Below the pieces are notes generated by a model. The model was given only the letters and a program-made list of their open reading frames with translations. It did not search any database and was not told the origin of the DNA. The translations under genes and the position numbers were made by a program. Positions 23,812 through 36,106 of a stretch of DNA of 64,000 nucleotides are shown here, piece by piece. This DNA comes from Sophora flavescens (taxonomy: Eukaryota > Streptophyta > Magnoliopsida > Fabales > Fabaceae): positions 116,158,715 to 116,222,714 of the forward strand of contig CM061066.1 in the NCBI GenBank assembly GCA_030762895.1, given 5' to 3'. Within the stretch, counting starts at the first letter, position 1. Each line of letters starts with the position of its first letter.

Positions 23812-23935
23812 AACATCAGTTACAATAAATGTGATTTATAGTAACATCAATTACAATAAATGTGATTTATAGTAACATCAATTACAATAAATGTGATTTA
23901 TAGTAACATCAATTACAATAAATGTGATTTATTAT
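23812..23935 (+). repeat. 31-bp tandem repeat in the copia 1 leader
   Basis: About four copies of a 31-bp unit (starting GTAACATCAATTACAATAAA), only the first showing an obvious change (CAGTTAC for CAATTAC). It is followed by a TATATA run. Located in the untranslated leader between PBS and gag. Confidence 0.85.
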
Positions 23936-24339
23936 ATATATATGTTATGTTTTCAAAATTCAGATTTTGAAATCTCTAATTAATAATAATAATAATAATA
24001 ATTGTGTATTATATTATTGGTTGTTACTATTTATTTGGTAATGTATGGTGAATGGTTATGGCCTTAGTCCTTTAATCTTTTGGTTTATATTTTGAAATAC
24101 GGCCTGCGTGCCGTGCCTTTCTCTTATATTCCATATGTATATTCTTTTCTCATCTCACTCTCCTCATATGTAAAATGAGGTTTTTGTTTATGTAATGTAA
24201 TGATGGAGACAAGAAGACGTTATCCTGTGGGAGATCATGCTTGGAGAAGCCTGGACGCTCCTAGGTTTCAGTTTAGATTCTCTCATTGGCTTGGGAGAAT
24301 CAATGCGTTAGGGGCCATAACCATATCACATTTATTTGC

Positions 24340-24445
24340 CTTATATATGTATGAGATGCATGTATGTATATAGTATGTTAAAAGGGGTTTAACTAATATA
24401 TGTATGAGATGCATGTATGTAAATAGTAAGTTAAAGAGTTTAACA
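24340..24445 (+). repeat. imperfect direct duplication in the copia 1 leader
   Basis: ATATGTATGAGATGCATGTATG occurs twice (about 24345 and 24398), each followed by a TAGTA(T/A)GTTAAA and GTTTAAC block. Unit about 50 bp. Confidence 0.7.
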
Positions 24446-24998
24446 AATGATGAGATCAAATTTTAATCAAATCCCTCAAAAGGAAATATTAAGTCACATT
24501 TAAAGGCCTTCCAATGCATGGCACTCGTCAAGACTATGATCGATTAAGTGTGGGTCCACCAAAGCGGGGTACCTTTATCTATAATAGTAAGACGCGATGG
24601 GACAAATGTAATGTTCAACTGCTATCCATTGGGTCTGACTTAACTAAGCCAACTTCAATAGGATTGAAAGGCTTAGAGGCTTAAAAGTTGGGCTTTAGTC
24701 CATGTGATGGATTAGAATAAGAGTTATTCACCCAACTGTCCAAGAGTTGCATGAGATGCAATCGGAAAGTGTTTCCTACCTATATAACCGAATTTTGAGT
24801 GATCAACCAAAGCTGACTTAAAGCTAGGTGAAACATGGATCTTGGCCCACTAGAAAATCTTCCAACAGGATTTTCCGAATCAAAGATGAGGGTCATTGTT
24901 TTGAGTAAAATAGTGGGAGGCGTATTTAATTAAAGACCTTATTAAATAACTTCATGGCATGATACTTATATTTTGCATATTTATCTCTGTAGATTATC

Positions 24999-26946
24999 AT
25001 GGCATCAAACACATCAAGTAACCTGTCATTGCGATCCGTCCTTGAGAAGGACAAACTATCCGGAACAAATTTTCTGGACTGGTACAGAGACTTGAGGATT
25101 GTCCTCAAACATGAGAAAAAGCTGTATGTTTTTGAGGAGCCTATTCCTGAGGAGCCACCGGCTTCAAGTGCTCCTAGGGCTGACAGGGATGCTTATAAGA
25201 AGCATCAGGATGACGCCTTAGACGTCGGCTGTCTTATGCTTGCTACCATGACCTCTGAGCTGCAAAAGCAACATGAGACCATAGAGGCGTACGATATGAT
25301 CGTGCACCTCAAGCTGCTCTACCAAGAGCAAGCAAGGCATAAGCGGTTCGAAGTTTCCAGAGCCCTTTTCCAGTGTAAATTGGCAGAAGGAAGCCCTGTG
25401 AGTCCTCATGTACTCCAGATGATCGGGTACATTGAGAATCTCGAGAGACTGGGATTTCCTTTAGGCCAAGAGTTGGCCACCGACTTAGTTCTGCAATCGT
25501 TGCCTGAGAGCTATAATCAGTTTGTCATGAACTATAATATGAATGATCTTGACAAACCTTTGCCAGAATTGTTGAGCATGTTGAGAACTTCTAAACAAAA
25601 TATTAACAAAGGAAAGGGGAAGGCCATTTTGATGGTCCAGGCTGGAAATAGCAAGAAGCAGCCCAAGAAGCCCACGCACAAACAAAAGGACAAGGGCAAG
25701 GGCAAGGCCATCAACAAGATCAAGCCCAGTGCTTCTGGCTTGAGGCCTGTGGGTGGTGTGGCTAAGGAAGACAATTGCTTCCATTGTGGTCGGACCGGAC
25801 ATTGGAAGAGGAACTGCCCAAAATACCTGGAAGAAATCAAGAAGAAGAAGGGAAGTGAGACTTCCACTTCAGGTGTGTTTGTTATAGAAGTCAATTTATC
25901 TACTTCTACATCATGGGTATTAGATACTGGATGTGGTTCGCACATTTGTACAAATGTGCAGGATCTAAACAGGAGTAGACCATTGGCAAAGGGTGAAGTC
26001 GACCTACGAGTTGGAAATGGAGCAAAGGTTGCTGCTTTAGCTGTAGGGACTTATGTATTGACTTTGCCCACTGGGCTTACTATTCAGTTAGACAACTGCT
26101 ATTTTGTGCCTGCAATTACCAGGAATATAATTTCCGTTTCTTGTTTGGACAAGATTGGTTTTTCTTTTATAATAAAGAACAAAAGTTGTTCTATTTATTT
26201 GGATGATATTTTCTATGCTAGTGCACACATGAGTAATGGGCTTTATGTCCTTGATCTTGAAATGCCCATCTATAACATAAATACTAAGAGGTTCAAACCA
26301 AATGAGTTGAACCCGTCTTATCTTTGGCATTGTCGTTTAGGCCATATAAATGAAAAGCGCATTTCGAAGCTCCATAAAGATGGACTCTTAGACTCATTTG
26401 ATTATGAATCGTATGAGATATGTGAGTCTTGTTTATTGGGAAAGTTGACTAAAGCTCCATTCACCGGAAAAGGTGAAAGAGCTAACGATCTTTTGGGTCT
26501 TATACATAGCGATGTATGCGGACCCCTAAACACATTAGCTAGAGGTGGTTTTCAGTACTTCATCACATTCACTGATGATTTCAGTAGATATGGATTTGTG
26601 TATCTTATGAAACATAAATTGGAATCCTTTGAAAAGTTCAAGGAATTCAAAAATGAGGTACAAAACCAACTTGGTAAAAATATTAAAACTCTTCGATCAG
26701 ATCGAGGTGGTGAATATTTGAGCCTAGAGTTTGATGATCATCTGAGAGAGTGTGGAATTTTATCTTAACTCACTCCACCTGGAAAACCACAATGGAATGG
26801 TGTTTCTGAGAGGAGAAATCGAACCTTGTTGGACATGGTTCGGTCTATGATGAGTCATGCAAACCTTCCAAACTCTTTCTGGGGACATGCTCTATTAACA
26901 TCAGCTTTTACACTTAACCGTGTTCCATCCAAAGCGGTAGAAAAGA
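24999..26946 (+). pseudogene. copia 1 gag-protease-integrase (5' part of gag-pol)
   Basis: ATG at 24999 opens a 589-residue frame. An N-terminal copia gag domain (about 1-220; FLDWYRDLRIVL) is followed by basic K/G-rich sequence, then the CCHC knuckle CFHCGRTGHWKRNC (about 260-273). The protease site is WVLDTGCGSH (Asp about 309). The integrase has its HHCC region (LWHCRLGH about 443, CESCLLGK) and acidic residues in HSDVCGPL and SDRGGEY (about 504 and 568). TAA at 26766-26768 stands where glutamine is expected (CAA to TAA), and the frame continues with TPPGKPQWNGVSERRNRTLLD up to the solo LTR. The rest of pol resumes at 30594. Confidence 0.92.
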
Positions 26947-27789
26947 CACCATGTAACACCCTACTTTTTAGTTTCCGATTTTTTTTCAGTAAAAATATTT
27001 TCGCTGTATTAACCGGTATAAATGTATTTATTTATATTTTTATCCGAGTTCATGGAGATTGATTTTTATGAAATAAAAATCATATTCATACTCTATCTTA
27101 GGGTAGAAGCTTACGATAAAAATTTGGGTTGAAAATTCAGACGGAACCTGGTCTGCGTTTTCACTGACAGTATAATTTTACTGAGCAGAAAACCTAATTT
27201 TGACTCGTGAACGAAATGGTTTATATTTAAATCATATTTCCAACGAGTTTGGTTAGTTTGAAAATTTTCAGTCGAAAACGAAATATTACGCTTTTACGCA
27301 GGCGTAAAACCCTAATCGGGAAACCGACGGAGTCAAGAAGGGAAGTGCAGATACCCGTCAAGAGATCGGGACAACGAGTCATATATGATGACTCATGGAG
27401 GATGAGTCACCAAGCATTTATGAGCATTAAATGCATGTAATCATGACATTTAGGTAAAAAGACCAAAATACCCCCAAGCTTTCGCGGGTATTAACAAGAC
27501 GCATCTACGCACTCTTAACCACTCATTTTACGTGGTTGAAAACCTCCCACATCTCTCCAATTTCGTGCATCCACCTCCAATAAATCTTACCTATTTCATT
27601 TTGCTTTCGTTTCATTATTTTCCTCTCAAAAACCGAAATCGGGTAAACGACGGAGCTGCGTACGGAATTTCCGGGAACCGCTAATGGATAAGATCGATAA
27701 CTCATGGGTGAGTCACTTTGTGTGGCCCAAAATCAGCCACACCTCCGTCAAATGCGAGCCACATATTTATTAACCATGGTTAGCCAAAA

Positions 27790-27846
27790 TAACCTTAGTT
27801 AAGTTAATTATAACCTTAGTTAAGTTAATTATAACCTTAGTTAAGC
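27790..27846 (+). repeat. 21-bp tandem repeat (about 2.7 copies)
   Basis: Consecutive copies of a 21-bp unit beginning ATAACCTTAGTTAAGTTAAT, about 70 bp upstream of the LTR TATA box. Confidence 0.85.
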
Positions 27847-29700
27847 TTATATTAATTTAATAATCACAAAACCCATTAAACCAATTCCTTTTAACCAAAC
27901 AAGGCATAAGATTTCTCCTATAAATACCCTACAAACCGTGGCCTCCCTCACCATTTCACTAATCTTCTTCATTCTCTTCATCTTCCCCACCAAGTTACAA
28001 AACCCTAAGAACACCGAATTCCCACCAAACATATGACCCTCTTCCTTTCTGAAACTCGGAAAACACTCAACATAAAAGTTGTTCCTATTTCTCTCTTCTT
28101 TCCAACAAGCTAAAGATCATCAAAAACGGATAAGTGGATTGGGATAAAGGCTCAAAATACAGAAACTGCCCAGAATTCCCAGCAATCCACGAAACAGCAT
28201 AAAGAAGGCCCTTTTCACCCCTGTTATGATCCGAACCGAATGAAACCTTAAACACCAAAGTTTTTCCTTTTCTTCTTATCTTTCTATCAAGCCAAAGTTC
28301 GTGATTTTTGGATGAGTATATTGTGAGATACACTCACAATACCATCATACCCTCAAGCTGTCCAGTTTTCAACATAGTGAAGGTTGATCATTTTCTTCAT
28401 TTCTTCAATCTTCAAGAGGTAAAAGCTCACCTCCTTGATCATATAAGCTTTCATATTCATGTATTTATCATGTTTATGCCATGAATCATATTTTTCCATT
28501 CCTAGATCTAGAACTTCAAATAATTCTAGAAAATTGTAGAAAAATCCTTTTAATGTGAAACCAATTTCTATGATCTTGTGATGTCTTCCACTTTCATTAT
28601 CCAAGAGCATGTAATCAAAAACATTTTCCTTCCCTATTTTATTTAAGTGGCCGAATCTCACTCAAAGGAGGGTTTGATGATTTGGTTTTCATTTTAGAAA
28701 TCTAATGCTTGATTTAAACTCTCTAGTACCTACATGATCTAAATCCAAGAGCTTGAATCCAACTAAATTTCCTAGCCTATTTTCCTAATATGGGCCGAAA
28801 CCCTAACCCTAAAGGTTAGAGGATTTTGTTTCAAATTTTAGTCTTGTAATAAGTAATCTATGTTAGTTAAGACTCTAGTAACTAGGATCCAAAAGATGAC
28901 ATTAAGAAGATAACCCTAAACCTATTTTCTAAGTTTTGGCCGAACCTAGCCCTAAAGTGTAATAGATGGTTGTTATTTGATTAATTATAGTTATGTTGTT
29001 TGGTTCAAGGTGAAACTATTAAGCTGTGGTGTGATAGCGAGGAACGTCAAGTTCGAGATTTCGGTGCTAACTCAGGTGGGGAAAAGAATCAACCTATCGT
29101 CGGAATCGATAAGTAGTAGATTATATGATAATTGTGTAGGGCGACCTAAACCCTACTAGTAGTTGAGTAATCGACAAGACCAAAATCATATTGGAAACCT
29201 TTTCTGTAAAACCAATGGTGATTTGGGGATTGTAGGTTTATCGACATTAGGAGGATTTTATCTTATCTGAGGTTGATTGAATTTATTATTATTATTTTAT
29301 TGCTTATGTGATATTATGTGGTATTTGAATTATTTTCTGATATTGTGTTATGCATGATCTGCCTGGTTTTTAATATTGTGCTTAGCTGATTTTTAAGTAA
29401 GGATATGTGTTGTTCGGGAGATAATTGTTTGGATGAGAGAATAAAGGTGATTTAGAGGTGCCTAGCCTAATTAAGTGGTTTTATCTAAGAGGAAAAAGGT
29501 GTTGAGATTTTGATGGAAGGTTGAGGCACTAGGTTGTTATTGATGTAATTTAGGGAGATTCATTTATCGAGGTATTGTTATTCATAGCCGTGTGAGTGGA
29601 ACACACGAGGTCAGGATATCCTATTTCGGGATATCGGATATTGCGGGTGAGTGACCTACGGATGTGGATGCCGAGGTAGACTACAGTAATACTCTTTAGT

Positions 29701-29950
29701 TCTTAACGAGTTCGCATGTTCTTGGCACTGGACCGTTATGGAAGGATATTCCTTGACGAGTTCGTATGTTCTTGGCACTGGACCGTTATGGAAGGATGTT
29801 CCTTGACGAGTTCGTATGTTCTTGGCACTGGACCGTTATGGAATGATATTCCTTGACGAGTTTGTATGTTATTGGCACTGGACCATTTTAGACTAATAAG
29901 TGTTTAGTCTTTGATGCGTTTGAAAGTTATTGGTACTGGACCGTTCTGGA
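29701..29950 (+). repeat. 50-bp minisatellite in solo LTR
   Basis: Four clear 50-bp units start at 29701, 29751, 29801 and 29851 (core CGAGTTCGTATGTTCTTGGC then ACTGGACCGTTATGGAA), with a decayed fifth unit. The array lies about 0.65-0.9 kb from the LTR 3' end. Confidence 0.88.
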
Positions 29951-30593
29951 CTACTGACTAATGTGACAGGAGTGAATATGGCCACATCAGTATAAAGTTT
30001 TAGTTGCATGGGCTGAGGGTAGAGGATGATATAGTGGATTGAGGATGATTGTTGATTTTGAGTGATGCGTGTCTGTGACAATTACTGTATAATTTACTAT
30101 TACTCTTTTCCGCTTTTTGATGATAGAACTGTTTCTTATTCCCTATATCTTTGTGTGTTGTATTTTATTTCTGATGTGATCGTACGAGAAGACCCGATGG
30201 AGGAACCAATTGCTGAGGAGTTAGATGGAACTCCGTATGAACCAGATGCTAGAGGTCGAGCTGTGATCCATGGCGATTAGAGTATAGACATTATGGCCAG
30301 TGTGTCTAAGGAGTATTTATATTTCCACTAAGTATGTCTGTAGTGCAGTTTATGCCTATGAGGGATCCTACTGAGAGGGTACCCTCAACAGTGTGTTGGT
30401 AATGTAATAAATAAACATGTGTGTAATTATATATTACAGCTTTGGTGTGTTTTATATTTGTAGAAGTGAAATGATCATTAATTCAATTTTTAAATTTTTA
30501 CGTATTTTCAACGATAAGCGCGCGATTAAGTAAATGAATAATAAGGTTTTTAATGTAATAATACAATGGAGCACAACGGGGTGTCTCACACCA

Positions 30594-32610
30594 TATGAGA
30601 TATGGACTGGTAGACGACCCATCATGTCTTTTATGAAGATTTGGGGTTGTGAAGCATATGTAAAACGTCAAGTTTCTAATAAGCTTGATCCCAAATCTGA
30701 TAAATGCTTCTTTGTGGGGTATCCCAAAGAAACCAAGGGATACTATTTCTATAAGCAAAGTGTTTGTCGCACGGACTGATGTATTCCTAGAAAAGGAGTT
30801 TATCTCCATAGGAACCAGTGGGAGGAAGATAGAACTTGAAGAAATTCAAGAATCACAGAGTAGTGACCTACCATTGGTGGAACACAAGCAACCTTCACAA
30901 AATGCTGTGGAGGAACAACCTGCTCCAGTAGCACAAGACCAGCGTAGGTCTAACAGGATACGTCACCAGCCTGAGAGATATGGATTTCTCATGACTCCAC
31001 AAGGTGATGTATTGCTCATGGATCAAGATGAGCCTGTGACTTACCAGGAGGCCATCACTGGCCCAGAATCTGAGAAGTGGCTTGAGGCCATGAAATCTGA
31101 GATGGATTCCATGTACACCAACCAGGTATGGACCTTGGTAGAGCCACCTGAAGGGGTGAAACCCATAGGGTGCAAGTGGGTTTTCAAAAAGAAAACTGAC
31201 ATGGATGGTAAGGTACACACCTTTAAGGCGCGATTGGTCGCTAAGGGTTTCAAGAAAATTCATGGTGTCGACTATGATGAGACCTTTTCGCCTGTTGCGA
31301 TGCTTAAATCCGTCCGGATCTTACTTGTTATCGCTGCATACCATGATTATGACATATGGCAGATGGATGTCAAAACTGCTTTCCTTAATGGAAAGCTTCT
31401 TGAGGATGTGTACATGACACAACCTGAAGGCTTTGGCATTTCAGAGGATGCCGGAAAGGTATGTAAATTGCAGCGATCAATCTATGGATTGAAGCAAGCT
31501 TCCAGAAGTTGGAACCTTCATTTTGATGATGCTGTAAGACAATACGGATTCATCAAAAATGAAGATGAACCTTGTGTCTACAAGAAGGTTAGTGGGAGCA
31601 TTGTTGTTTTTCTGGTGTTATATGTAGATGACATATTACTCATTGGAAATGACATCCCTACACTACAAAATGTAAAGACATGGTTAGGGAATTGCTTCTC
31701 TATGAAAGATTTGGGTGAAGCTACCTATGTATTGGGAATCAGGATCTATAGGGATAGATCGCTGAAATTGCTTGGCCTAAGTCAGAGTACATACATAGAC
31801 AAAGTGTTGAGGCGCTTTAACATGCATGAATCCAAGAAAGGACTCTTGCCTATGTCACATGGTATATGCCTATCAAAGGCACAATCCCCTTCCACTCAAG
31901 AAGAAAGGGATCGCATGAATAAGATTCCATATGCATCCGCAATTGGATCTATCGTGTATGCCATGTTATGTACTCGACCAGATGTATCGTATACTTTAAG
32001 CATAACGAGCAGGTACCAGTCTAATCCCGGTGAAAGTCATTGGTCTGCTGTCAAGAACATCCTTAAGTACTTGAGAAGAACTAAGGATTCGTTCTTTGTA
32101 TATGGAGGCGAGGAAGAGCTTGCTGTAAAAGGTTACACCGATGCTAGCTTCCAAACCGATAAGGATGATTCCAGATCGCAATCTGGTTATGTGTTCTGCC
32201 TGAATGGCGGGGCGGTGAGCTGGAAGAGTTCAAAGCAAGAGACAGTCGCCGATTCTACTACAGAGGCTGAGTATATTGCTGCCTCCAATGCAGCAAAGGA
32301 GGCTGTTTGGATCAGGAAGTTCATTGTTGAGCTTGGTACAGTTCCTAGTATTGTGGACCCCATTGATCTCTATTGTGATAACAATGGGGCCATTGCACAA
32401 GCTAAGGAACCTAGATCTCATCAGCGATCCAAACATATACTTAGGCGCTTCCATCTCATTCGAGAGATTATCGATAGAGGAGATGTGAAAATATGCAGAG
32501 TACCAACACTTGATAACGTTGCTGACCCACTTACGAAAGCTCTTGCTCAACAGAAGCACGAAGGTCACACTAGATCGATGGGCATTAGATTTATGCCTGA
32601 TTGGCTCTAG
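30594..32610 (+). pseudogene. copia 1 reverse transcriptase and RNase H (3' part of gag-pol)
   Basis: It resumes at YEIWTGRRP after the TSD copy. A frameshift near 30755 separates FVGYPKETKGYYFYK from KVFVARTDVFLEKE. From there the frame is open to TAG at 32608-32610. RT has GCKWVFKKK, FKARLVAKGF, WQMDVKTAFLNG, SIYGLKQASR and the catalytic YVDDILLIGND (about 31620). RNase H has GYTDASF, SGYVFCLNGGAVSWKSSKQ, DSTTEAEYIAA and DNNGAIAQAKEPRSHQRSKH, with the C-terminal DPLTKAL. Apart from the two lesions and the insertion the protein is well preserved. Confidence 0.93.
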
Positions 32611-32611
32611 T

Positions 32612-32624
32612 GCTAGTGGGATAT
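32612..32624 (+). other. polypurine tract region of copia 1
   Basis: GCTAGTGGGATAT lies directly before the 3' LTR start, two bases after the pol stop codon. The purine run AGTGGGA is the likely plus-strand primer. Confidence 0.65.
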
Positions 32625-34034
32625 TGTTGGTGTAAGCCCTAGAGGCCAGTATGTTTCTTAGACTTACATTTGTATCTTGCCATTATATATATATATATAT
32701 ATGATATGAGGCATTCCAGTTTATTGTGTTACTTGTTTAAACATAATAAAGTCCTTAGAATAGAAATTTCAGTTTAATAGAATATCAAGTACATGACTTG
32801 ATTGTGAGACACTATTGAACAATGAAATACTATTCTTAAATATCCGTAATCAAGTATTTTATTAATAAGGACAATAATAATACATTGAGACTATTATGTG
32901 TGCAGACTGATGACCATATCTCACGGGTCATGGATATGAGATATCGAGTCGCCACATAGGTACACATTTGATTAATGATGTACTGGATTGACCCACCATG
33001 AGAACACTACATGGAGCGTTATGTGAGTGTCATAAGTAGTTCTCATAGTGACAATGGTGTATGCAATCCTTCGACCTGAAATCGCTACGATCCCTACATG
33101 AGGAGTCGTGTGCTTTAATATCGTCAAACGTCATCTGTAATAGGATGATTATAAAGACGGTCATTAGGCATACCACGAGCCGTGCAGAGGGATGTGAGTG
33201 ACCTAGATGGAATTTGTCCCTCCTACATAACAGGAGTAATATCTGTGGGCCCCCTGATAGAGTGAGACTGTAAAATGCATGGCCATGCTGAAATGAGTCA
33301 ATATGAGATATTGACCTCATTTGTTGTTAAGTCTACTCGGGTATCAAGGAACATGATATTGAACCATACAAGGGTGACACATTCTATATCTTGTGTTCAA
33401 TATAGATATATGGACAAAGGGATAATAATGCACATGAACATTTGTCACAGAAAGGTTTCGTCAAATCACAGACTTTCTCACTACTTAGGTGGCAGTGATG
33501 TATTGCTAGATACCGCTCACTGTTTGTAATATTAAATGGGATTTAATATTACTACTAACGTTTTGGGAACCTATAGGGTCACACACATAAGAGCGGATCA
33601 AAAAAATCATTAAAAGGAGAGTTGGACTCTTCTATTGGGCCTAGCGCATAGTACATGGGGCTTGGGTCAAACGCTGCTCACTAACTCACTTAAGGAGGTG
33701 CTACTATAAATAAACCACTTAAGCTATTGTGCCTACACGGGTTTTACCCTAACCACACATAGAGAGTGATAGTGAGCAGCAGGTCTCGATTTTCGAAGCT
33801 AGCACTGTGAGGCAGAGACGCTTCGTGTTCGTGGCGTTGGACGTTCACGGGATCTGCTCGTGTGGATACCTTAGAGACACCGTTCGTGCGGTGTTCGTGA
33901 TAGACGATTTCAATCAATTCTCATCGCTTCAAGAGGTAAATCTTCTAACCATGAATCATGACCATTTGCAAGGATCCTTCGATGGGAATTTTTTTTCCGC
34001 TGCGTTATTTTGTTTTATACGCAAATTCCCAACA
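32625..34034 (+). repeat. copia 1 3' LTR
   Basis: Nearly identical to the 5' LTR with scattered single-base changes and a shorter TA run (about 32683-32702). Ends CCCAACA and is followed by the TSD ACTAT. Confidence 0.95.
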
Positions 34035-34039
34035 ACTAT

Positions 34040-35766
34040 GTCAAGATGATTTTTTTTTTATGAAAGCTTCAACATGAAAGTTGTTTGGAATGATGATTAG
34101 CTTTAGGAAAGTTGGTTGAAATGGTGGAACAAGGATTGGATGTTGGAAAGACAAGCTTGGCCGAATATGGCCTCTACAAACCCATTTTGAACACAAGCTC
34201 TAAATGGGTTTTTGTGTGAAATAGAAACTTAGAAAGTGTCTAGATCATCTAGAAGAGTAAGAATATGATCTTAGAAGATCAAAACAAGGTTTGGATGATG
34301 ATTTATGGGTGTGGGCCGAATTTGAGAGAAAAAGGAGATGAACTTGAAAGTTCATGGAGCTAAGAACGAAGTGGATCAAAGTGAAGACAGTGATCTAAGG
34401 AACAAGTTTCATGAAGGAAGAATCATGAAATCATGTCTCTAAGTTAGTGTAAAATGGAAAATAAATGAAGAACAAATGAAGAACAAGTGAGAGGAAATTG
34501 AAGAACATATGTTTTTTATATTTAAAACTAACTTAAGCTAGTGACTTAAGTGTTTTTGGTACAAGGAAATGAAATGAAATAAATGAAAGGAATGGGTGGA
34601 GGTGACTGCACGAAATTGGACCAAATGAGGAGGAGAACTTTGCTTTGATAACGTTAAATGTAAACCATGGTTGATGTTAACCAAAGCTAGGTTAGGTTAT
34701 AAGGAAAATATATAGATATTTTGTGTTTAAGTCATCATGATGGTGGTGAGTCATGGCAAAGGAGTGGACATAGATAAATGAGAGAAATGTGTGGTGGAGG
34801 TGTATCTAGGGGGGATGTGACCGTGTGTGTACCACATGGAGGAAGAAAAAACCAATTTGGTTTTGTCTTGGTTACTAACCTTAGGTAGTAACCATGGTTT
34901 TAGGTTTGGTTAGAAAATAACTTAAAATACTTAGGTGTCTTCATAATCATCATGATCATCTAGAATGAAGTGAAAGAATGCCTATCCAAGAGTCTTGGTC
35001 TAAATTAAACATGGTAGAAGGAAGCAAAATTATCAAAACACTTGTTGGACATCAAAGGGATTCATAAAATGATCAAAAGGCTATTTTGGTCATTTCGCAA
35101 GGATATTAAAATAATTTGTTAAGTAGTCATGATGACTAGGTGACTTATGTGTGGCTAGGAAGGCTTGGTCGAATTTCATGGACCATGAAGCAAGAGGAAG
35201 AGAATTTGAACACAAACTCTCAACATGTGCAACAAAATGATTCACTACTTTTCATTTATGACTTTGGTGATTCACCATCTTTCATTTATGGTCATTTATG
35301 ACTAGGATGACTCACTAGATGACTCATGTAGGTGATTTTTCCAAGTTTAATAATCATTCCTATCCTCCGACCTATTTCTACAGATCCGAAACCGGCTCCG
35401 TCGTTTACCCGATTAGGTTTTCTGCTCGTTTTTCGCTAAAAATTCACCCGATAAAGTAGAATATTTTATTTTTGAGTAGAAATTCTTGAAATATATTTTG
35501 TCCCCAACAAGTGGCAACATTTTGAATTTTTCGTTTTCGAACCGAAATTAGGGTTTTCGGGCAGTACAGAATTGCACTGTCCGTAAAAATGCAGATCAGG
35601 CTCTGTCCGAGTTTTTAACCCAAAATTTAACTGTAACTTCCTTCGACATATGAGGTCTCAACTATTATTTTGTTTTATCCAAAATCATTTTTTTTAGGTT
35701 TCGAATAAAAATATAAACATATATAATCTACTGATATTGAAATACAGTAAAAACTGGGGTGTTACA
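34040..35766 (-). repeat. giant gypsy solo LTR, 5' half (split by copia 1)
   Basis: On the minus strand it starts at 35766 with TGTAACACCCCAG. It contains the GTTAAATTTTGGGTTAAAAA / TCGGACAGAGCC block also seen near the start of the other giant LTRs (27120, 46140). It joins the 19213-21863 half across copia 1 and its TSD. No gene is present; ORFs here are chance. Confidence 0.78.
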
Positions 35767-35942
35767 AAGTATAAACCTATTTCTGAAAAGTCCTCTCTAA
35801 TAAAAGGAGGAATTAAGTTCCACCAAGAATATAAGGATTATTTGATTACACGTTTAGTGATGTTCAAATTTTTTAAAATCTGAGACAAATAATCTAGATA
35901 ATAGATAATTATAAGTCTGTAAGTGGATAAAGAAAAATTATA

Positions 35943-36106
35943 GAGTTTAATATCTATTTACTGTCAGTCTAAAGAATTTTTACATTGACATCCAATAATA
36001 TTTTAATAAATCAACATTATTGTTATTTCACTTTCTTAGTTATTAAAATAAAATCACACATATCAAAATGTACTTTTAACATTGATAGTGTATACTAATT
36101 TAATCC
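35943..36106. mobile_element. short MITE-like inverted-repeat element
   Basis: The left end GAGTTTAATATCTATTTACT and the right end (inverted) AAGGATTAAATTAGTATACA with (A/G)CTATCAATGT are imperfect inverted copies. The interior has TTTTTACATTGACATCCAATA. Same type as 18696-18880. Confidence 0.55.

Larger units (their letters stand above)
26952..30588 (+). repeat. giant gypsy solo LTR (3.64 kb) inside copia 1
   Basis: Starts TGTAACACCC, ends GGGGTGTCTCA, flanked by the 5-bp TSD CACCA (26947-26951 and 30589-30593). It interrupts the integrase codons leading to YEIWTGRRP. A TATA-like CTATAAATAC lies at 27918-27927. The 3' third has a 50-bp tandem array and a small acidic ORF piece (EDPMEEPIAEELDG). 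No internal domain is present, so an LTR-LTR recombination product. Confidence 0.93.
21864..34034 (+). mobile_element. full-length Ty1/copia element (copia 1), interrupted by a solo LTR
   Basis: Two LTRs of 1428 and 1410 bp (TGTTGGTG...CCCAACA) are flanked by the TSD ACTAT at 21859-21863 and 34035-34039. Between them lie a tRNA-Met PBS, a 1.7-kb leader, one gag-pol reading frame in copia order (gag, PR, INT, RT, RNase H) and a purine tract before the 3' LTR. Coding is cut by a 3.6-kb gypsy solo LTR at 26952-30588 and carries one nonsense and one frameshift. Near-identical LTRs suggest a fairly recent insertion. Confidence 0.95.

Noticed and set aside
28800..28820. Telomere-like AAACCCTAACCCTAAA
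   Set aside because: Only two units inside a solo LTR, part of common ACCCTA-rich plant repeat sequence; not an interstitial telomere array.
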